Assembly: GCF_003634045.1 (NCBI RefSeq)
Contig: NZ_RBIM01000005.1
Location: forward strand, 186,001 to 250,000
DNA length: 64,000 nucleotides
Reading direction: 5' to 3'
DNA from: Maricaulis maris
GTDB lineage: Bacteria > Pseudomonadota > Alphaproteobacteria > Caulobacterales > Maricaulaceae
Position numbers and translations under genes: made by a program. How positions within the stretch are numbered: position 1 is the first letter of the stretch; the number at the start of each line of letters is the position of its first letter. Positions 1 to 9,512 of the stretch are shown here, piece after piece. Under the pieces are notes generated by a model that was not told where the DNA came from, did no database searches, and saw nothing but the letters and a program-made list of their open reading frames with translations.

Positions 1-2
1 AA

Positions 3-926
3 ACCGTCCAGAACCTCCTGATCCTGCGCTTTGCCAATTATCTTTTCGAGCCGATCTGGAATGCCAATGGCATCGACCATGTCCAGATCACGGTCGCGGA
101 GTCGTTGGGGGCGGGCAAGCGTGCGAGCTATTATGACCGCTCAGGCGCGCTGCGTGACATGGTCCAGAACCATTTGCTGCAATTGGCCTGCCTGGTCGCA
201 ATGGAGCCGCCGGCATCGCTTGATCCGGACGCGGTTCGAACCGAGAAGCTCAAGGTTCTCAAGGCACTGCGCCCGGTCAACGCGTCCAATGTGACGCAGG
301 ACGTGGTGCGCGGCCAGTACCAGGCTGGCGCTGTTGAGGGTGAGACGGTGCCCGGTTATGCCGAGGAAGTCGGACATGCGACGCAGACCGAGACCTTTGT
401 CGGCGTGCGGGCCCATGTCGACAATTGGCGCTGGGCCGGCGTGCCCTTCTATCTGCGCACCGGCAAGCGGATGGCGTCGCGGCGTTCGGAAATCATCGTC
501 CAGTTCAAGCCGATCCCGCACGATGTGGTGGGCGCGACCGAAGGTGCGATGCATCCCAACCGGCTGGTCATCCGGCTGCAACCGGATGAGGGCGTCAAGC
601 TGATGTTGATGACCAAGGATCCGGGACCGGGTGGCCTGCGCCTTCGGTATGTCCCGCTGAACTTGGCCTATGCCGAGCATTTCGATCACGATTACCCCGA
701 CGCCTATGAGCGCCTGTTGATGGCGGTCGTGCGCGGCAATCTCAGCCTCTTCATGCGCCGCGACGAGGTTGAGGCCGCCTGGCGCTGGGTTGATGGCATC
801 ATCCAGTCCTGGGACGACAGCCAGGCCAAACTCTACGGCTATCAGGCCGGCACCGACGGGCCGACCCAGTCCGCCCTTCTGCTCGCCCGCGAGGAAAGGG
901 AGTGGTTCGATGCCCTTGGCACCTAG
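3..926 (+). CDS. zwf: Glucose-6-phosphate 1-dehydrogenase, 3' part
   Basis: Cytosolic enzyme that oxidises glucose 6-phosphate to 6-phosphogluconolactone with NAD(P)+, the first step of the Entner-Doudoroff route. The frame is open from base 3, so the start lies outside the window; about 307 C-terminal residues are visible, roughly the last 60 percent of the usual 490. They carry conserved family segments, including RFANYLFEPIWN near the start, FYLRTGKRM about half way and the C-terminal WRWVDGI region. The stop overlaps the pgl start by 17 bases, which suggests translational coupling. Identity is firm from the sequence and from the pgl-edd neighbours. Confidence 0.96.
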   Translation, partial: TVQNLLILRFANYLFEPIWNANGIDHVQITVAESLGAGKRASYYDRSGALRDMVQNHLLQLACLVAMEPPASLDPDAVRTEKLKVLKALRPVNASNVTQDVVRGQYQAGAVEGETVPGYAEEVGHATQTETFVGVRAHVDNWRWAGVPFYLRTGKRMASRRSEIIVQFKPIPHDVVGATEGAMHPNRLVIRLQPDEGVKLMLMTKDPGPGGLRLRYVPLNLAYAEHFDHDYPDAYERLLMAVVRGNLSLFMRRDEVEAAWRWVDGIIQSWDDSQAKLYGYQAGTDGPTQSALLLAREEREWFDALGT

Positions 927-1638
927 CACCCTGCCGGCCGTGATCGAGCATGCCGACAAGTCGGCCATGGCCGAAGCGTTGAGCGGGCCGATCCGCGATG
1001 CCCTCACTGCGGCCATCGCGAGGCGCGGTCGGGCCGTGTTTGCGGTGTCGGGCGGATCAACGCCGGAAGCCCTCTACAAGCGCTTGGCGATGGTCGATCT
1101 CGATTGGGCAAAGGTTTCGGTCGTATTGGTCGATGAGCGCTGGGTTGAGCCGGGCGAGGCCGGATCGAATGAAAGTTTCCTGCGCGCGACGCTGATGACC
1201 GGCAAGGCTGCGGCAGCGCAGCTGGTCGGGCTCAAGGCGAGCGGCGATACGCCGATCGACGGCTTGTCGGCGGTGACCGAGCGTTTGGCCGCCATCGGGT
1301 TTCCGCCGGATGTGGTGATCCTTGGCATGGGCGAGGACGGGCACACCGCATCCTGGTTCCCGCGCGCTGACGGGCTGGACGTGGCGCTTGCCGAAGGCGG
1401 CGGGCCGGTCGCCGCCATTCGCGCCAAGCAAACTGCCGTGACCGGGGCGTTGACGGATCGCATCACGCTGACCCGATCGGCCCTCGCCGGGGCGGGGCTC
1501 AGCCTTCTCCTGCTGGCCGGGGATGGCAAGAAGGCCGCCCTGGACGCCGCCCTGGCCGACGGACCGGTCGCCGACATGCCGGTGCGCGCCCTGTTGCGGT
1601 CCCCCGACGACCGGCCTGAAATTCACTGGACGCGTTGA
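910..1638 (+). CDS. pgl: 6-phosphogluconolactonase
   Basis: Hydrolyses 6-phosphogluconolactone to 6-phosphogluconate, between Zwf and Edd. The 242-residue protein has the usual length for the DevB/SOL-type family. Visible motifs are AVSGGSTP near residue 43, VDERWV near 75 and GMGEDGHTASWFP near 139. I chose ATG 910, inside the end of zwf, because the protein then begins with the ordinary family N-terminus; the same frame is open further upstream but only as zwf antiframe. edd follows after 27 bases, so zwf-pgl-edd is very probably one operon. Confidence 0.95.
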   Translation: MPLAPSTLPAVIEHADKSAMAEALSGPIRDALTAAIARRGRAVFAVSGGSTPEALYKRLAMVDLDWAKVSVVLVDERWVEPGEAGSNESFLRATLMTGKAAAAQLVGLKASGDTPIDGLSAVTERLAAIGFPPDVVILGMGEDGHTASWFPRADGLDVALAEGGGPVAAIRAKQTAVTGALTDRITLTRSALAGAGLSLLLLAGDGKKAALDAALADGPVADMPVRALLRSPDDRPEIHWTR

Positions 1639-1665
1639 TCGCGCCCAAAGCAACGGAAGACGATC

Positions 1666-3522
1666 ATGACCCAGTCGATCCACGCGACCCTTCGCGCCGT
1701 CACCGACCGTATCCGCGAACGCAGTGCGCCGACCCGCGCCGCCTATCTGGCGCAGATCACCGGCGCCCGTGAAACCGGCCGCAACCGTTCGACGCTGTCC
1801 TGCGGCAACCTTGCCCACGGCTTTGCCGCTTGTGGCGGGGAAGACAAGCGGGCGCTCAAGGATGGCGGCTGGGTCAATGTCGGTATCGTCACGGCCTATA
1901 ACGACATGCTGTCGGCGCATCAGCCGTTCGAACCCTATCCCGGCCTGATCAAGAAGGCGCTCAACCAGGTCGGTGCCGTCGGCCAGGTCGCCGGCGGCGT
2001 GCCGGCGATGTGTGACGGTGTCACCCAAGGCCAGCCGGGCATGGAGCTGTCGCTCTTCTCACGCGACGTCATCGCGATGTCGACGGCGGTCGCCCTGTCG
2101 CACAACATGTTTGACGCGGCGCTGTGCCTGGGCGTCTGCGACAAGATCGTGCCGGGCCTGCTGATCGGGGCGCTGCGCTTTGGCCATCTGCCGGTGATCT
2201 TCGTGCCGGCTGGCCCGATGCGCTCCGGCCTGCCCAATCCGGAGAAGGCCAAGGTTCGTCAGCTCTATGCCGAGGGCAAGGTTGGTCGTGAGGCGCTGCT
2301 GGAGGCGGAAAGCAAGAGTTATCACTCGCCGGGCACTTGCACTTTCTACGGCACCGCCAATTCCAACCAGATGCTGATGGAGATCATGGGCCTGCACATT
2401 CCGGGGGCCGCCTTCGTCAATCCGGCCGATCCGATGCGCGAGGCATTCACGCGGCTTGCTGCCCAGCGGGCCGCTGCGATCACTGCCGACAAGGCCGAGT
2501 ATGCGCCGATGGGCGAGATCGTCGACGAGCGTGCCATCGTCAATGCGATTGTCGGCCTGCATGCCACCGGCGGCTCGACCAATCACACCATTCACCTGAT
2601 CGCGATTGCCCGCGCTGCCGGCATATTGGTCGACTGGAGCGATTTCGATGCCCTGGCCGACATCACGCCGCTTTTGTGCCGCGTCTATCCCAACGGTCCT
2701 GCCGATGTGAACCATTTCCACGCCGCTGGCGGGTTGGGTTATGTCATCCGCGAACTGCTGGATGCCGGCCTGCTGCATGAAGACGTCAAGACCGTCATGG
2801 GACAGGGATTGCGCGCCTATGCCACCGACGCCCTGCCGGACGGCGACGGCATCATGTGGCAAGCTTCTCCGGCGCAATCTGCTGATCTCGAGATTGTTCG
2901 CCCGGTGGCCAAGCCTTTCTCGGCCGATGGCGGACTGAAACTGCTGGATGGTGCCCTCGGTCGCGCCGTGATCAAGGTTTCGGCCGTGAAGGACGAGCAT
3001 CGCATCGTCGAGGCTCCGGCCATCGTATTTGAAAGCCAGGACAGCTTCCTTGACCGGTTCAAGGTCGGCGAGCTCGATCGTGATTTCATCGCCGTGCTGC
3101 GTTTCCAGGGGCCGCGCGCCAATGGCATGCCGGAACTGCACAAGCTGACCCCGGCCTTGGGGTCGTTGCAGGATCGCGGTTTCAAGGTGGCGCTGGTTAC
3201 CGATGGTCGGATGTCGGGCGCGTCGGGCAAGGTGCCGGCGGCCATCCATCTCAGCCCGGAAGCGGCGCTCGGCGGTCCGGTCGCGAAAGTGCGCGATGGC
3301 GATCTGATCCGGCTCGACGCTGTGACCGGGGATCTGGTGGTCACGGCTGAAGGCTTCGATGACCGCCCGCTCGCGACCGCGCCGTCGGTTGTGCAGGCCG
3401 GGATGGGCCGGGAGCTTTTCTCGGGCTTCCGTCAATTGGCCGGTCCGGCCGAGGAAGGCGCGCTGGCCATCCCTGATCTCGTCACCGCTTCACAGGCGGA
3501 TGCGGCATTGATTCCGGCCTGA
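1666..3522 (+). CDS. edd: Phosphogluconate dehydratase
   Basis: Dehydrates 6-phosphogluconate to 2-keto-3-deoxy-6-phosphogluconate, the signature step of the Entner-Doudoroff pathway; a [4Fe-4S] enzyme of the IlvD/Edd family. The 618 residues match the family length. Visible family segments are [17 protein letters not shown] near residue 45, [19 protein letters not shown] near 121 and GVCDKIVPG near 158, which supply the cluster cysteines, plus [17 protein letters not shown] in the C-terminal part. The pathway partners lie directly upstream. No eda or glk gene follows within the window; the next gene is a secreted protein. Confidence 0.96.
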   Translation: MTQSIHATLRAVTDRIRERSAPTRAAYLAQITGARETGRNRSTLSCGNLAHGFAACGGEDKRALKDGGWVNVGIVTAYNDMLSAHQPFEPYPGLIKKALNQVGAVGQVAGGVPAMCDGVTQGQPGMELSLFSRDVIAMSTAVALSHNMFDAALCLGVCDKIVPGLLIGALRFGHLPVIFVPAGPMRSGLPNPEKAKVRQLYAEGKVGREALLEAESKSYHSPGTCTFYGTANSNQMLMEIMGLHIPGAAFVNPADPMREAFTRLAAQRAAAITADKAEYAPMGEIVDERAIVNAIVGLHATGGSTNHTIHLIAIARAAGILVDWSDFDALADITPLLCRVYPNGPADVNHFHAAGGLGYVIRELLDAGLLHEDVKTVMGQGLRAYATDALPDGDGIMWQASPAQSADLEIVRPVAKPFSADGGLKLLDGALGRAVIKVSAVKDEHRIVEAPAIVFESQDSFLDRFKVGELDRDFIAVLRFQGPRANGMPELHKLTPALGSLQDRGFKVALVTDGRMSGASGKVPAAIHLSPEAALGGPVAKVRDGDLIRLDAVTGDLVVTAEGFDDRPLATAPSVVQAGMGRELFSGFRQLAGPAEEGALAIPDLVTASQADAALIPA

Positions 3523-3590
3523 CCTGCCATCATCCTGCCGCAGACAGGCGAGATGCTGCGGACCGTCCGGAAATGTGTGCCCGGACCTGA

Positions 3591-4424
3591 ATGGATTGCA
3601 GAATGCAGGTGCAAAGAATTTTGCTGACAGCCGGTCTCGCGCTGGCCTTGGCGACCGGTATGGCAAGCGGGACCGCCATTCCGGACGAGGCCGTCTGGCG
3701 CGCTCCGGCCGTGGCGGGCGAAACCCGGATCGAGGCTCGCTACGCCTCGTCCGTGTTGTTTTTCAAGGTCGGTGAAATCACGCTCAATGCAAGCTTCGGC
3801 GAGCAGGCGTACTCAGCCGGCAGCCATATCGAAGCCGCCGGTCTGGCGGCCTTGTTCGCCGATTTTGACATTCGCGCCGAGGTGTCCGGTGAAGGGGCCG
3901 CCGGTGCCCGGGAGCCGTCTCGCTATACACATGTTGAGCGTACGGGCGACAAGGTGCGGTCGGTTGCCGTCGATTTTGCCGGTCCGGTTGCCCGATCTGA
4001 TGTCGAACCGCCTTTCGGATCATGGGGCGTGCCGCCGGCCAGCGAATCCGACCGGACCGGTGTGATCGATCCGATGACCGCCTTCTTTGAATTGTCGCGC
4101 CGGCTTGAGGACGGGGAAGGTTGCCAGGGCCGATTGCCGGTCTTTGACGGCAAGGCGCGTTATGATCTCAGGCTCGAGACTGTTGGCCGGGATAATGTCC
4201 GGACCCGGGGTTGGCGCGGCGAAGCGCTTGTCTGCCACGCTTGGTATGAACCCATTGCCGGCTATGACCCGGAGGATTACCCGAGCGAGCGCGAGTTGCG
4301 GCATCCGCTGGTGCTGTGGTTGGCGCCGGTCGCGGGGGACGGGGCCTACTTGCCGGTTCGCCTGCACACGCGGGCCGGTTTTGGCGGTGTCACAATTGAG
4401 CTGATGGATCTCGCGGTCGGATGA
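3591..4424 (+). CDS. Secreted DUF3108-like protein
   Basis: A 277-residue protein with an N-terminal signal peptide (hydrophobic run ILLTAGLALALATG, then small residues), so probably periplasmic. The body resembles DUF3108 proteins: a repeated beta-rich fold with YASSVLFFKVGEI early, MTAFFELSRRL in the middle and a LPVRLHTRAGFG end. The function of that family is not known; it is often proposed to relate to the envelope. Start is uncertain: ATG 3591 gives MDCRMQ, and ATG 3603 gives a more ordinary signal peptide; neither has a clear ribosome binding site. It lies 68 bases after edd but has no obvious link to sugar breakdown. Confidence 0.7.
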   Translation: MDCRMQVQRILLTAGLALALATGMASGTAIPDEAVWRAPAVAGETRIEARYASSVLFFKVGEITLNASFGEQAYSAGSHIEAAGLAALFADFDIRAEVSGEGAAGAREPSRYTHVERTGDKVRSVAVDFAGPVARSDVEPPFGSWGVPPASESDRTGVIDPMTAFFELSRRLEDGEGCQGRLPVFDGKARYDLRLETVGRDNVRTRGWRGEALVCHAWYEPIAGYDPEDYPSERELRHPLVLWLAPVAGDGAYLPVRLHTRAGFGGVTIELMDLAVG

Positions 4425-4913
4425 CACGCTGCCTGATGGCGGGAATTTAATCTCGGACCGTGACCGGCATCACATGTTGCAGGGCAACATACTGCTAGAT
4501 TCGCAAGACCGCTCAACGAGCGGCCCCAAACTCCTGGCCGCAGTTCGCTGCGTCAGGATCGGCGGGGCGCAAGTCCTTGCCCATGCGAAGCCCCAACTTC
4601 GCCTTGCGTCCCGCCGCAATTGGGCCGATGCCGACCGAAAGTTGCGCGGGATGCGGGCTGGTTGGTGTCGAAATTTCACCACGGGAGTCTTCAGTCAGAC
4701 AGGGTGACAGCTGTCGCCGGACCCGACGCCGTTCGAGCGCAGCGACCGTGGTGCCCATGACGAAGTGCAGCACCATCCCGGTCAGGCGCAGCAGGCCCGG
4801 AGACACCGGAAACGTGTTGAAAGCTTTGTTTGTTGGCGTTTGTGGTGACGGCTACTGGTTGCACAGGGCGTGCGAACCGCCAATTATGTCGGTCTGCGAT
4901 TTGGGGGCCGGGC
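4425..4913. other. Gene-free stretch before the TIR gene
   Basis: About 490 bases between the DUF3108-like gene and the TIR gene. Short open frames exist on both strands (for example minus strand 4513-4806), but none has a recognisable domain, a convincing ribosome binding site or a family resemblance. I see no tRNA, terminator with a U-run, or transposase remnant. It presumably holds the promoter of the 4914 cassette, but no clear -35/-10 pair could be picked. Confidence 0.5.
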
Positions 4914-6962
4914 ATGAGTGTGGGCACACGCTACAGGGCATTCATCAGTTACAGCCATCGCGATCAGCAATTCGCCCGCTGGCTGCACCGACAGTTGGAA
5001 ACCTATAATATTCCGTCGCGCCTGGTCGGTCGAGAAACGAAGCAAGGCACGGTTCCGCGGCGCCTGACCCCGATTTTCCGGGATCGCGAAGATCTGGCTG
5101 CGACCGGAGACCTGACGGCCTCGGTGCGGGATGCGCTTGCCAATTCCGATGCCCTGATTGTGGTCTGTTCACCCGATGCGGTTGTTTCGCGTTGGGTCAA
5201 CGAGGAGATTCGCGCCTATCGACAGCTCAACCCGGGTGGTGTGGTGCTTGCGGCTGTTCTGGCCGGCAATCCCGACTCCGATCCGGAGGCGGAACCGGGC
5301 GAGACTTGCTTCCCGCCCGCCTTGTTGGAACCCGGTGTCGATGGTGCAACGGTGGCCGAACCGGTCGCGGCTGACATGCGTCGCAAGGCTGACGGACGTC
5401 GCATGGCCTTGCTCAAACTGGTCGCCGGACTGCTCGGAATCAGCCTCGATCAGCTGATCCAGCGGGATCTCCAGCGTCGCCATCGGCGTGTGACCGCCAT
5501 CACAGGCGCGTCCTTGTTGCTTTCGGCTATCATGGCGACACTGACGCTGCTGGCCGCCTCGGCCCGGTCCGAGGCAATCCGGCGCAAGGCTGAGGCCGAG
5601 GACCTCATTGAGTTTATGCTGAATGATCTGCGAGACAATCTGGAACCGGTGGGTCGGCTCGACGCGCTGGACGCTGTCGGGGCGAAGGTGATCGAATATT
5701 ATGATGGCCAGACCGATCGTGAAATGACCACAGACGAGCTTGGCCGCCGGGCGCGCGCATTCCATCTCCTTGGCGAGATCGACAGCGCCCAGGGTGATCT
5801 CGACAATGCCTATCAGCATTTCCGGATCGCCTATGAGTCGACCAGTCGCATCCTGGCGGTCGAACCGACCATGGCCGAGCGCATATATGAGCACGCCCAG
5901 AGTAGTTACTGGGTTGGCTATTTTGCTTGGCGCCGGGGTGATCTGGACATGGCCGAGCGCCGGTTTGTCGAATATCGCGACCTGGCCTATCGCCTTCTTG
6001 AGATCGATCCGGCCAATTCCGAATGGCAGGCTGAAGTCGCGTATGCGCATTCCAATATCGGTACGCTGCAGACGGCGCAGCGGAATTGGGATGGGGCGCT
6101 GGTCGCGGCCAGCGCTGCGCTCGAGCAATTTCGCATCATCGCCGACGGTCGGCCGGACAATGATCCCGCCTGGATGGAGGTCGCCGAAACGCTGGCCTGG
6201 GTCGCATCAATCTCGGAGATTACGGACGGGCGCGACGCGGCTATTGCCGTGATCGAAGAGCAATTGGCGCTGTATGACAGTGGTCGGGTTGATCCGACCG
6301 ATGACTGGCGTGTTCGCCGGGCTGTCATTGCTGCAGAATATGCGTTGGCCCGCCTGCTGATCGCTCCGGGTTGGCGCACTCCTGAGGCCGATCTTGAACG
6401 GGCTCTCCAAATTCTTGAACCGGCCTCCTTCGAGGCGGCGGCGCTGATCGCCCATGAGCCGGACAATCTGGAATGGCGGCTGATCGGCGTGCGCGAACGT
6501 CTCTGGCAGGCCCAGGCCGAATTGTATAACGGCCGGATTGAAGCGGCGCGCAATGCCTATGTGGCAGCGACCGGCTTTATGGCGCATGAGGCCTGGGGCG
6601 CGGCAGAAGGCGCCCGTTTTGCCATCACGCGTCTGCATGCCAGCCTGATCGAAGCGCGCATATTTGCGGCTCGCGAGGATTATGTTGCGGCGCAGACCTC
6701 GGTGGAGCACATGTTGACCACGCTGGGTCAGGTCGATGACTGGTCCGGCGCGTTGGAGCGCGCACCCTACTATTATTCCGCTGGAGCCAACACGTTGGCA
6801 GATGTGCTTGATGCACAGGGGGAAAGCGTGGAAGCGCGACGTATCCGTGAAGACATTGTGCGCCGCCTCGATCCCATTCGTGACCGGATTCGGACCGATT
6901 CCGCTGCCGAGCTAGAATATGCTCGGGAATCGCTCGAAGGCGCGCTCACGAGCGCGCAGTAA
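4914..6962 (+). CDS. TIR domain protein with one membrane segment and TPR-like repeats
   Basis: A 682-residue protein. Residues about 5-150 form a TIR_2-type domain (RAFISYSHRD near 6, FRDREDLAATGDL near 56, SRWVNEEI near 93). The WVxxE glutamate, E98, aligns by motif with the NADase glutamate of SARM1-type TIR domains, so NAD+ cleavage is possible. A hydrophobic segment at about 194-217 predicts an inner-membrane anchor. The rest is helical and TPR-like. ATG 4914, behind a GGGGGCC run, is preferred to the in-frame start at 4830, which would add 28 unrelated residues. It is first of three same-strand genes. TIR-TPR proteins serve in signalling or immunity; the role here is inferred, not shown. 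Confidence 0.82.
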   Translation: MSVGTRYRAFISYSHRDQQFARWLHRQLETYNIPSRLVGRETKQGTVPRRLTPIFRDREDLAATGDLTASVRDALANSDALIVVCSPDAVVSRWVNEEIRAYRQLNPGGVVLAAVLAGNPDSDPEAEPGETCFPPALLEPGVDGATVAEPVAADMRRKADGRRMALLKLVAGLLGISLDQLIQRDLQRRHRRVTAITGASLLLSAIMATLTLLAASARSEAIRRKAEAEDLIEFMLNDLRDNLEPVGRLDALDAVGAKVIEYYDGQTDREMTTDELGRRARAFHLLGEIDSAQGDLDNAYQHFRIAYESTSRILAVEPTMAERIYEHAQSSYWVGYFAWRRGDLDMAERRFVEYRDLAYRLLEIDPANSEWQAEVAYAHSNIGTLQTAQRNWDGALVAASAALEQFRIIADGRPDNDPAWMEVAETLAWVASISEITDGRDAAIAVIEEQLALYDSGRVDPTDDWRVRRAVIAAEYALARLLIAPGWRTPEADLERALQILEPASFEAAALIAHEPDNLEWRLIGVRERLWQAQAELYNGRIEAARNAYVAATGFMAHEAWGAAEGARFAITRLHASLIEARIFAAREDYVAAQTSVEHMLTTLGQVDDWSGALERAPYYYSAGANTLADVLDAQGESVEARRIREDIVRRLDPIRDRIRTDSAAELEYARESLEGALTSAQ

Positions 6963-7020
6963 ACTCTGCCGACCCTGCAGGCGGGTCGGGATTCGCGAAA
7001 TGCCAGAGGGGGACATCCAA

Positions 7021-7629
7021 ATGGCTGTGATCGACAAGGACGCGTTCGACGGGTCCATCGTCCAGGAAGAATTGTTGGGCGCGTGTGGCCTGACACCTAC
7101 GCAGACGCAGATCAGCCTGATCGCTCGGGCCAGCGACGGTTTCACCGTCATGAACGGTAGCGATGCCGGGCGGGAAATGTTTGACGATGCGGAGATCGCC
7201 CAGATCTTTGTGATCTTTGCGGAAACCGTGAATGACTTCGCCAATGCTGACAGCGCGACATTGCGCACGGCGGTGGCAGCGGCCCTGGCGGGCATGTGGA
7301 CGCCTTGTTCTGCTACCAATCCATGCCCCTTTGACCAGAATGTGCATGGCAACACCCGGATCATCTTCAATGTCCATATTCCGGGTTGGGGGTTTGAAGA
7401 GGCGCGCATCAAGTTCAAGGGGATCGACCCCTCGGGACAGTTCTGTGGGCTGGACTGGCTGACCCTGAATGGTGAAAACTGCAAGCCCTACAGTTTCCAG
7501 ATTCAGACCAAACCGGTTGAGGCGCCTGCCGACTATGAATACGCGCTCTTCATCACGGCGTCACAAGATGCCGGTGAGCAGAAAACACGGGTCATTATCG
7601 ATCCGTCGATCCGCCTCACGCCGCCCTGA
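7021..7629 (+). CDS. Unknown 202-residue protein in the TIR/cyclase cassette
   Basis: I do not recognise this family. The N-terminal third is acidic and helical (QEELLGACGLTPTQTQIS, then FDDAEIAQIFVIFAETVNDF). The C-terminal half looks beta-rich (TRIIFNVHIPGWGF, FKGIDPSGQFCGLDWLTL, YEYALFITAS), and four cysteines lie between residues about 95 and 155. There is no signal peptide or membrane segment. ATG 7021 follows an AGAGGGGG ribosome binding site by about eight bases, so it is preferred to the in-frame ATGs upstream. It lies 58 bases after the TIR gene and 23 before the cyclase-like gene, so co-transcription is likely; it could be an adaptor or ligand-binding partner. Confidence 0.72.
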   Translation: MAVIDKDAFDGSIVQEELLGACGLTPTQTQISLIARASDGFTVMNGSDAGREMFDDAEIAQIFVIFAETVNDFANADSATLRTAVAAALAGMWTPCSATNPCPFDQNVHGNTRIIFNVHIPGWGFEEARIKFKGIDPSGQFCGLDWLTLNGENCKPYSFQIQTKPVEAPADYEYALFITASQDAGEQKTRVIIDPSIRLTPP

Positions 7630-7652
7630 TCGGTGGCTTAGTCCGCCGGGTG

Positions 7653-9512
7653 ATGCCGTTAGCCCGGAGCGGGCGCGTGCGTGAGCGGATCATTGACCGT
7701 TTCAACCAGGGTGATCTCGCCCGGGCCTATGATCTTTGTCAGGACGGTCTTCGTGACCGTCCTGATGATTTTTGGCTCAAGCATCGCGCCGTGTTGTGTC
7801 TGATCCGCTCGGGGGCGCTCGAGCGAGCGTCCGCCGCCTATCATGAATACCGGCTCGCTGAAATTCGCCATGATGAGGACTGTCTCGCCGTCGGCGCACG
7901 TCTCCTCAAAGCGCTGGCACTCGAGTCGTCGGGTCAAGCTTTCGCCCGGTTCGCCCGTGAGAGTGCCCGCAATTACGCTGATGTGCACGCGCGGACCGGC
8001 GGCCACTACCCAGCGATCAACGCCGCCAGCATGTACATGCTGGCCGGAGATCCGGGGCCCGCTGAAATCTACGCCCGCAAGGTGCTCTACGGTAGTTTCG
8101 ATACCGCCACGGCGTCCCGCGAACAGGCATATTATCGACAAGCATCGCAGGCCGAAGCCTATCTCCTTCTTGGCGACCTCCCGACCGCCCGTTCGACGCT
8201 TCGCGAGGCCTTCCGGTTGGACCCCGACAATCATCTGGCACATGCCACGACCTTGCGGCAGTTAAGGTTGCTGGTCGCCGTCCTGGGACTCGATTCAGAT
8301 TGGCTTGCGCCGCTTGAGCCACCACGTCCGGCGCACTATGCAGGCCATATTTTCGGCTTGGGCGCGGGCGAGGGGCAACTGGACAAGGGCCAGGAAGGCC
8401 GGCTGCGTGATACGGTCGAGCTGATGTTGGCGCGCCATCATGTGGGGCCTGTCCACGGGGCGCTGGCTGCCGGCTCGGATATCGTTATCGCTGAAGCCGC
8501 CCTGGCGCGGGGTTGCGAGTTGAATGTGGTGCTGCCGGCCCCGGTTCCGGCGTTCTTGGACGCCTCGGTCCGGCCCTTCGGCGAGGCCTGGGTGCACCGC
8601 TTCGAGGCCTGTCTCGAACAGGCTGAAAAAGTGGTCGAACTGACGTCGGACCGCCGTATTGTTTCGGTTCAGACGCTGAACTTCGCCAGTCTTGTTGCCA
8701 TGGGCATGGCGCGTATGCGAGCGAGTGTCCTCGCCACCGAACCCTTGCAGATACTGGTGTCTGAAGCGGATGATGCCGAAACCCCGGCGGGTTTTGGCAC
8801 CTTGCATGACCGGGATGTCTGGAGCGTCTGCGGACTGGATCAGGTCCGTGTGCCCTATCCGGGCCAGCGATCATCGATCCGCACCAAGCCCGCTGCCGAT
8901 GAAAATCCCGAGCCCGGTTTTCGCCCGGCCATGCGGGCCATGCTTTTTCTTGATGTGGCCGGCTCGACTTCGGTGCCCGATGATCGCGTGCCGCATTTCG
9001 TGCAGGCGGTGCTCAAACCCCTTGCTGCGTGCTGCGATGCGCTGGCGGACCCACCGGTCCATGCCGATAGCTGGGGGGATGGCATGTTCCTGGCCTTTGA
9101 CCGGGTGGAAGACGCGGCGCGCGCAGCCGATACGCTGCGGCAGGCCTTTGCCGATATCGACATGGATGAACACGCCCTGCCGCCGTCGCTCGGCCTGCGG
9201 ATCGCCGGTCATTTCGGCCCCGTGCATGAAGGCGAGGACCCGTTGCAAAAAAGGCCATCCCTGTTTGGCGGACAGGTTGCGGTCGCGGCGCGGATCGAGG
9301 CGGTCACGGTTCCCGGGTCCATTTTCGTCAGCGAAGCCTTCGCGGCGGCACTCGCCATGTCGTCCTATGCGTTCCGAAGTGAATATGTCGGCCAGATCCG
9401 GATTGATGCAGTGATGCCCGACCAGCGGCTCTACGCATTGCGGGCCTTGCCGGCGAATGCAGCCGCCAATCTGCGTCGCAGCCGGTCAGCTCGATCCACG
9501 CAACCGGTCTAG
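7653..9512 (+). CDS. TRAFs-binding-like / TPR protein with C-terminal class III nucleotidyl cyclase-like domain
   Basis: A 619-residue soluble protein. Residues about 1-390 are helical repeats resembling the TRAFs-binding (DUF4071) region known from ASK-type kinases and some bacterial proteins. Residues about 425-590 resemble a class III adenylate/guanylate cyclase: MLFLDVAGST supplies the first metal aspartate (D434), DSWGDGM the second (D476), and AVAARIE the transition-state arginine (R547). The asparagine normally four residues before that arginine is alanine (A543), so activity may be altered or lost. A GTG at 7650 directly precedes the ATG and is an alternative start. Its 3' end overlaps the convergent Crp/Fnr gene by 27 bases. 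Confidence 0.78.
   Translation: MPLARSGRVRERIIDRFNQGDLARAYDLCQDGLRDRPDDFWLKHRAVLCLIRSGALERASAAYHEYRLAEIRHDEDCLAVGARLLKALALESSGQAFARFARESARNYADVHARTGGHYPAINAASMYMLAGDPGPAEIYARKVLYGSFDTATASREQAYYRQASQAEAYLLLGDLPTARSTLREAFRLDPDNHLAHATTLRQLRLLVAVLGLDSDWLAPLEPPRPAHYAGHIFGLGAGEGQLDKGQEGRLRDTVELMLARHHVGPVHGALAAGSDIVIAEAALARGCELNVVLPAPVPAFLDASVRPFGEAWVHRFEACLEQAEKVVELTSDRRIVSVQTLNFASLVAMGMARMRASVLATEPLQILVSEADDAETPAGFGTLHDRDVWSVCGLDQVRVPYPGQRSSIRTKPAADENPEPGFRPAMRAMLFLDVAGSTSVPDDRVPHFVQAVLKPLAACCDALADPPVHADSWGDGMFLAFDRVEDAARAADTLRQAFADIDMDEHALPPSLGLRIAGHFGPVHEGEDPLQKRPSLFGGQVAVAARIEAVTVPGSIFVSEAFAAALAMSSYAFRSEYVGQIRIDAVMPDQRLYALRALPANAAANLRRSRSARSTQPV

Noticed and set aside
4513-4806. 97-residue minus-strand frame in the gap before the TIR gene
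   Set aside because: No family likeness, ribosome binding site or conserved composition; not enough to call a gene or a remnant.
4914-9512. Known Thoeris, CBASS or Pycsar locus
   Set aside because: No ThsA/SLOG protein, no CD-NTase and no TIR effector with its own cNMP-binding domain; the gene set does not match any of the three.
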